From Balaenoptera acutorostrata (taxonomy: Eukaryota; Chordata; Mammalia; Artiodactyla; Balaenopteridae), in NCBI RefSeq assembly GCF_949987535.1, contig NC_080067.1:29044039-29108038 (forward strand): 64,000 bases of DNA. Direction: 5' to 3'. The notes under the pieces are model-generated. The model was given only the letters and a program-made list of their open reading frames with translations, searched no databases and had not been told where the DNA came from. Positions 58,301 through 64,000 of the stretch are shown one piece after another. Every line of letters starts with the position of its first letter. The first letter of the stretch is position 1. Made by a program: the position numbers and the translations under genes.

Positions 58301-59500
58301 CTCTATGACATAAATCACAGCAAGATCCTTTTTGACCCACCTCCTAGAGAAATGGAAATAAAAACAAAAATAAACAAATGGGACCTAATGAAACTTAAAA
58401 GCTTTTGCACAGCAAAGGAAACCATAAACAAGATGAAAAGACAACCCTCAGAATGGGAGAAAATATTTGCTAACGAATCAACAGACAAAGGATTAATCTC
58501 CAAAATATACAAGCAGCTCATGTGGTTCAATATCAAAAAAATAATCAACCCAATCCAAAAATGAGCAGAAGACCTAAATAGACTTTTCTCCAAAGAAGAT
58601 ATACAGGTCGCCAACAAACACATGAAAGGATGCTCAACATCACTAATCATTAGAGAAATGCAAATCAAAACTACAATGTGGGGCTTCCCTGGTGGCGCAG
58701 TGGTTGAGAATCTGCCTGCTAATGCAGGGGACACGGGTTCGAGCCCTGGTCTGGGAAGATCCCACATGCCACGGAGCAGCTGGGCCCGTGAGCCACAATT
58801 GCTGAGCCTGCGCGTCTGGAGCCTGTGCCCCGCAACGGGAGGGGCCGCGATGGAGAAAGGCCCGCGCACCGCGATGAAGAGCGGTCCCCGCACCGCGATG
58901 AAGAGTGGCCCCCGCTTGCCGCAACTGGAGAAAGCCCTCGCACGAACCGAAGACCCAATACAGACAAAAATAAATAAATTAATTAATTAAAAAGAAAATC
59001 CTTAAAAACTACAATGTGGTATCACCTCACACCAGTCAAAATGGCCATCATCAAAAAATCTACAAACAATAAATGCTGGAGAGGGTGTGGAGAAAAGGGA
59101 ACCCTCTTGAACTGTTGGTGGGACTGTAAATTGATACAGCCACTATGGAGAGCAGTATGGAGGTTCCTTAAAAAACTAAAAATAGAACTACCATATGACC
59201 CAGCAATCCCACTACTGGGCATATACCCTGAGAAAACCATAATTCAAAAAGAGACATGTATCACAGTGATCATTGCAGCTCTATTTACAATAGTCAGGAC
59301 ATGGAAGCAACCTAAATGTCCATTGACAGATGAATGGCTAAAGAAGATGTGGCACATATATACAATGAATATTACTCAGCCATAGAAAGAAACAAAATTG
59401 AGTTATCTGTAGTGAGGTGGATGGACCTAGAGTCTGTCATAGAGGGTGAAGTAAGTCAGAAAGAGAAAAACAAATGCCGTATGTTAACGCATATGTATGG
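55350..59500 (+). pseudogene. L1 ORF2 (endonuclease and reverse transcriptase), broken
   Basis: ORF2 supplies the endonuclease that nicks target DNA and the reverse transcriptase that copies L1 RNA there. The amino-terminal endonuclease shows NVNGLN at about residue 14, LQETH near 43 and DFNTPLS near 145-150, then SDHN just past the first stop. The reverse transcriptase keeps VGFIPGMQG and the active-site FADD at residues 700-703 by direct count from 55350 (57447-57458), the same spacing as in human L1. The Cys-rich end reads [18 protein letters not shown] at 59077-59130, with the expected His replaced by Asn. Stops in frame lie at 56016, 56079, 56880, 57555, 57912 and 58014, with frame changes near 58295 and 59365. 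A CHR SINE at 58682-59004 interrupts it. The end near 59500 is approximate. Not functional. Confidence 0.93.
58667..59019 (+). repeat. CHR-type SINE nested in the L1 ORF2
   Basis: The SINE body is 58682-59004, flanked by a perfect 15-bp duplication aaaactacaatgtgg (58667-58681 and 59005-59019) that is itself L1 sequence. A- and B-box words are intact. In its body a 24-bp unit starting gcaccgcgatgaagag is repeated in tandem (58866 and 58890), which other copies here lack. The insertion dates after the L1. Confidence 0.97.
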
Positions 59501-59872
59501 AATCTAAAAAAATATATATATGGTTCTGATGAACCTGGGGGCAGGACAGGAATAAAGATGCAGATGCAGAGAATGGACTTGAAGACAGAGGGAGGGGGAA
59601 GGGTAAGCTGGGACAAAGTGAGACAGTGGCATGGACATACACTACCAAATGTAAAATAGATAGCTAGTGGGAAGCAGCCGCATAGCACAGGGAGATCAGC
59701 TCTGTGCTTTGTGACCACCTAGAGGGGTGGGATAGGGAGGGTGGGAGGGAGACACAAGAGGGAAGGGATATGGGCATATATGTATACATATAGCTGATTC
59801 ACTTTGTTATATAGCAGAAACTAACACAACATTATAAAGTGATTATACTCCAATAAAGATGTTGAAAAAAAT
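59501..59872 (+). repeat. L1 3' untranslated region with a G-rich tract
   Basis: Starts after ORF2 and contains a polypurine stretch ('agagggagggggaagggtaagctggg' at about 59586-59610 and 'ggtgggatagggagggtgggaggga' at about 59726-59750), then 'gctgattcactttgttatatagcag' and a polyadenylation-like AATAAA at about 59853-59858. Such L1 tracts are known to form G-quadruplexes; here that is inferred only. Confidence 0.85.
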
Positions 59873-60094
59873 AATAATCACAAGCTATATTGAGAAGAGC
59901 AACCAGTGGCCTATCCCTACCCCTACCCCACTTCATGGAATACAGCATCCTTGCCTGTCTGCAAGACAGCTGAAACCCACTATGTTCTTTGCCTCACTAT
60001 CTACTGCAACCTAGAGAACTTGTATCAACGAAACAACCTAGAGCAGAAAGTCATAGGGTGGGATGCAAGGTGGCAGTTGGGGGTGTTGTGTCAG

Positions 60095-60190
60095 CCTCAC
60101 AAAGGCAGGGACTGTGGTTTCTTGTATTCTATGCTTTATCTGGTGGCTGGCACAGAGTAGAAGCTCAATAGATATTTGCTGAATGACTGT
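60095..60190 (+). repeat. L2 3' end fragment
   Basis: 'cacaaaggcagggactgtggtttcttg' then 'ggtggctggcacagagtagaagctcaatagatatttgctgaatgactg'. Typical L2 end. Confidence 0.75.
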
Positions 60191-60799
60191 GAATGAGTGG
60201 AGGAAAGGACGGGGGACAGAGGTCAGCATTTGCAATGGCACATTGCATTCCAGGGGTACAAATGTCCCATAAGTAAAGTGGTAGCCAAGGGTGGAGGTGG
60301 GGAGATGCCAGGAGCAGAGTGTGCAGCTCTGGTTCAGAGGGCCTCAAGACTGAGAAGTGAGGATGACAGAAACTTCTACACATAGGGCAGAGCTTCAAAG
60401 AGGAATATTTGCTTCATCCTAGAGCCTAGGTTCCAAATGTTGCAAATTGACTTGCTTCTATGGCTCCCAGAAAATAATGTGATGAACAACCAGATGGCTG
60501 TTTAGGGGAACCAGGGGCAATCCACATACCTGTCTGTTGGCAAATACCAAGTCTGGAAATCTTTCTCCATATTCAAATACTACTGGAGACAAGAAAAATC
60601 ACACAGAGCTTACCAAGATGTTTTATAGAATGAAGAAAAAGAAACATCTTCCTGAAGACCTAGAAGAAATGAGCCTCTGGAATCAGGATAAAACTTTAGA
60701 AAACTGTTAGGCATCCTCAAAACATGCAGTAATCCTGGACTATAAGAAACAGGTTGGAAAGTCACCAAGGAGAGAATAGATTACATTATTCGTGTTTAA
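60191..60799. other. No recognised feature
   Basis: Single-copy in appearance, purine-rich around 60600-60720. Confidence 0.4.
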
Positions 60800-61310
60800 C
60801 CTGACCTTACTAGAAACAATTTGGCAAAATATATTTTGAGCTCTAGAAAATATTCTACCCTTGACTCCTTAATTTCATTTTTATTCTAAAAAAAAATCAG
60901 AGATACTAAAAGTTTTATGCAAGTATGTATGTATGTATGTATGAAATAATTACATCATTTATAACAGTTTAAAATAAATCTAGTCTAATATATTCTAATG
61001 CCGATGTAGATAAATAATTTTGGCATATTCATATGATTTTGTTATTCAGTCCTTGAAAACATAATTTCAAAGGATAGCTAATAAAATTGGAAAGTTATCA
61101 TGCTATATTTTAAGTAAAAAAATAACAGATCTGAGTTTTGCTTAAAAAAAACTGATTTCCAAAAAAAAGTCTATAGAAAAATGTACTGTTAGTAATTATC
61201 TCTGTATAGAAGAACTTCAGCTGAATTTCTTTTTTTAAAATAATATTTTAGTTTTCTAATTTTATACAATAAGCATGTATTAGTTTATACTCATAAAAAT
61301 TAAACACCTG
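60800..61310 (+). repeat. Old L1 3' end, AT-rich
   Basis: 'gaaacaatttggcaaaatat', 'catcatttataacagtttaaaataaatctagtc', 'gtagataaataattttggcatattcatatg', 'atcatgctatattttaagtaaaaaaataac', 'tctaattttatacaataagcatgtattag' follow the old L1 3' order. A (TATG)5 run at 60923-60943 is inside. Confidence 0.72.
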
Positions 61311-62851
61311 CTTAAATGCCTGGTAATGGCTCATGAAAAATAGAATTAAGATTACTGTTTCAAACATTTGTATTTTCTCCCCTTTCTCTGAGAATCCCTT
61401 TGAAATGCTAAGAGCGCTGTATAAAAACGAGTAGATCCATGGCGACAGTAAAATAAAAAAAAGAGAAGGGTGGGATTATTTTGCTGGCTAGACCAGAATA
61501 AACTGCAACCCACATGGACAAAGGCTGCAGGCAGGCAGCTGCACTCCCTGGCAGAGTCCCAGGAGGGCCACGCAGAGGGGCAGGTGAGGAAACCCAGGCT
61601 GTTCTGGCCCCAGAATGGACTGAACCAAACCCATTCCCAGCTGGAACTTTCCAAACAAAGATGATCACTTGCTTGGTGGGGACTCATGTGTGGGTGCTGT
61701 GCCCAAGGAGAAAGAGCCACAAGGAGGCTCAAGGGGACATGCGGTGACCTTTGAGGTCCACTTTGAATCCTGCAGAAAATAAGAAATAAGCAGCCAGTGC
61801 CACTGAGAAGTCAACTGTTGAGATGCTTTTCACCCTCATCTCCAAACATGAGTGTTGCTTCATAACTGGCCAGTTATACTCTGCACTACAGATCTAGCAT
61901 TGGGAAGCATCGAACACTCTGCCCATTAAAAAAAAGGAGAAGAAAAAGAAAAGAAAAGAACAGCTAAGAGTCTTCCAAACATTCCTTGTACCGAATACAA
62001 TGAAATCTGCATTAAAGCATATTTTGCCTCTAATGGGCAATTCCCTGTCTTAAGCAATTTCTTACAAGTGACTCTGTGTGATAGAATTCAACACTTATTT
62101 TTAAAAACTCCAGTTAAAATCCCATATTTTGGCTTGCAATTGATCTCTAGGGTAGATGCTAAATGGGAGCTTTATTGTAATTCTTTGGATTTTACACATT
62201 TTAAACCATAAGGTTTAAAGTGCATGCTAGCAGGTAAAGGATTATAATAGATTAAAAAAATAAGACTTTATTTTCTGAAGAGAAGTTAAGGACTTCAGGG
62301 AATGAAATGATGTTGATCAAAACACTGAAATCTACTAGCTCACTGCTCACTTATAACCAGAATGAAATGGAGGAAATAGGGAGTCCCCACTGTCTAGTGC
62401 TAATGAAAATGACTTTTCTATATTACTTTTACTCTTTAAGATTCCACATTATGAGAACTAGGGGATAGAAGAGGGGCATGAACATATAAGAAGGATACAA
62501 CCATTTTAAGTTTCATTTCTGGGATGAGAAAGACATACCAGACAATTTGAAGATTCTCTGTCATAAAATGGTGTACTACACACAACACATCAGAAATATG
62601 TGAAAGACTGTATAAAATTAGAATGCAAGACCTTGATTACAAAAAAAAATTATAGTGGGAAATTTAATGTACCTCTTTCAGAATCTGACATCTAGTAAAA
62701 ATATAGATAAGGATATAGGGAATTTGAGTAACATAATCAAGAAACTCAATACATATGTACAGAACTTTTTTCTTAAAAATAGCAAATATACTTCTTTTCA
62801 TGTCCATGGGATGTACACCCAAATCAGTCATGTACTTGATCACAAAGAAAA
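61311..62851. other. No recognised feature
   Basis: The open frame 61352-61732 (minus, 126 codons) and its shadows have no domain. 61926-61960 is A/G-rich simple sequence. The rest is single-copy-looking. Confidence 0.4.
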
Positions 62852-63075
62852 CTTACATTTTATTATTTAAAAAATTTTTTTTGATGTGAACCATTTTTTT
62901 AAAGTTTTTATCGAATTTGTTACAATATTGCTTCTGTTTTACATTTTGGTTTCTTGGCTGCGAGGCATGCGGGATCCTAGCTCCCTGACCAGGGATTGAA
63001 CCCACACCCCCTGCATCGGAAGGCAAAGTCTTAACCACTGGACCACCAGGGAAGACCTGAAAATCTTACATTTTA
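62852..63075 (-). repeat. CHR-2-type SINE, antisense, with duplications
   Basis: Body at about 62863-63064 with reverse words 'gaccagggattgaacccacacc' (B box) and 'ttaaccactggaccaccagggaag'. The duplication cttacatttta (11 bp, perfect) is at 62852-62862 and 63065-63075. The T-rich left end is the reversed tail. Confidence 0.92.
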
Positions 63076-63334
63076 AAAGTAGAATTATTACTGATAACAT
63101 TCTCATAATTTGATAAATTAGAAATAAATTTTTAAAAAGGTGATCAAAACTGGGATCATTTGGTAAACTAAGAAACTGTCAAAAAATTACCTATCAAAGG
63201 AAATCAGAACTGAATCATCTCAAATGTAATCATTGAATCAGACAAGGATCATCAATGGACGCTAAAAACAGTGGCTTACAGAGAGATTGGAGACAGGAGA
63301 TTCACACAGTGCTCAAGTATTGCCCCATAGGTTA

Positions 63335-63667
63335 AAAACTAATTCCAGGGCTTCCCTGGTGGCGCAGTGGTTGAGAATCTGCCTGCCAATGCAGAGAACA
63401 CGGGTTCGAGCCCTGGTCTGGGAAGATCCCACATGCCGCGGAGCAACTAGGCCTGTGAACCACAACTACTGAGCCTGCGCGTCTGGAGCCTGTGCTCCGC
63501 AACAAGAGAGGCCGCGATAGTGAGAGGCCCGCGCACCGCGATGAAGAGTGGCCCCCACTTGCCGCAACTAGAGAAAGCCCTCGCACAGAAACGAAGACCC
63601 AACACAGCCATAAACAAATAAATAAATAAATAAAAGTACTCTTAAAACAAAAAAAAAACTAATCCCA
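63335..63667 (+). repeat. CHR-type SINE with duplications
   Basis: Body 63348-63654, nearly the same as the copy at 2671 but with a single head unit. Flanks aaaactaattcca (63335-63347) and aaaactaatccca (63655-63667), 13 bp with one difference. (AAAT)n tail. Confidence 0.96.
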
Positions 63668-63839
63668 AAGGTAAAACTATACTTTTACAACGGGGGTTAG
63701 CACTATAACCATATGAACAAACTTAGCATCACCAAGAGTGGGACAACTTGACCTTACGTGCCTGTTGATATGAAATATGCATTATTAATTTTTTTTTTTG
63801 AAATACACATTATTAAGCATAGAGCATTACCAATGAATA

Positions 63840-64000
63840 TTCTTTTCTTTTTGGCTTAAACAACAGACATTTATTTTGTCACAGTTCTAGAGGCTAGAAG
63901 TCCATGATCAAGGTGCCAGCATGGCTAAGTTGTAGTGAGGGCCTTCGTCCTGGTTTGCAGACAGCCGCCTTCTCCCTGTGTCCTCGTTGCGTTCCTTGGA
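63840..64000 (-). repeat. MLT1 LTR, antisense, cut by the window end
   Basis: 'ttggcttaaacaacagacatttattttgtcacagttctagaggctagaagtccatgatcaaggtgcc' and 'ggtttgcagacagccgccttctccctgtgtcctcg' are reversed MLT1 words. It continues beyond base 64000. Confidence 0.85.

Larger units (their letters stand above)
53338..59886 (+). mobile_element. Near full-length L1 retrotransposon (dead), with SINE nested in it
   Basis: The element is 53352-59872, about 6.5 kb including a 323-bp SINE. Flanks aataatcataagct (53338-53351) and aataatcacaagct (59873-59886) form a 14-bp target duplication with one difference, so both ends are firm. Order: 5' untranslated part 53352-54425 (starts 'ggaggagggaccttcaagatgg'), ORF1, short spacer, ORF2, 3' untranslated part to 'ctccaataaagatgtt' and an A-rich tail. 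The many stops and frame breaks show it cannot retrotranspose. It is the only copy here with its 5' end present. Confidence 0.96.

Overview
This window is nuclear DNA of a placental mammal, very probably a cetacean (whale or dolphin). The best clue is a set of tRNA-derived SINEs of the CHR/SINE2 type: a head beginning ggcttccctggtggcgcag, internal RNA polymerase III A and B boxes, a GC-rich body and an A/T-rich tail. Several L1 copies also carry the cetartiodactyl 3' end (ttcactttg..., caataaagatgtt). I saw no ruminant BovB and no pig PRE1. The order-level call comes from remembered repeat families, not from a search.

I found no protein-coding exon, rRNA, genuine tRNA, CRISPR array or operon-like structure. 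Open frames of 60-170 codons occur in all six frames, as expected by chance, and the longer ones fall in repeats or microsatellites. The only supportable coding remnants are (a) the broken ORF1 and ORF2 of a near full-length L1 at 53352-59872, (b) ORF2 tails of shorter L1 copies, and (c) a decayed piggyBac-type transposase at 14479-15300. The window reads as intergenic or deep intronic DNA.

Layout. 1-11 kb: MIR copies, a CHR SINE with an expanded head (2671-3027), a probable ERV LTR (about 3085-3530), an antisense L1 tail and long single-copy stretches. 11-16 kb: an old antisense L1/HAL1-like block with a SINE inside it, then the piggyBac fossil cut by an antisense L1. 16-24.9 kb: old L1 and hAT pieces, an MLT1 LTR, a clean 5'-truncated L1 (19833-20397), a second old L1-like block holding a Tigger-like element, a probable LTR split by an L1 tail, and a long L2 split by a SINE. 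25-39 kb: a TG/TA-rich tract, another MLT1, many MIR and L2 copies, an old L1 3' end and several single-copy stretches. 39-53 kb: L1 fragments, a 76-bp alternating pyrimidine-purine tract, and an L1 copy with a probable 3' transduction (49421-50442). 53-60 kb: the long L1 with matching target-site duplications and a nested SINE. 60-64 kb: an old L1 end, two SINEs and an MLT1 that runs off the window.

The insertions give a relative order. MIR, L2, MLT1, Tigger, hAT, piggyBac and old L1 are oldest; the cetartiodactyl L1 copies came later; CHR SINEs are among the youngest, since one sits in the long L1 and one in the old antisense L1. Nine insertions have target-site duplications I could read at both ends. 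Family names are from memory of consensus sequences and should be confirmed with a repeat library.
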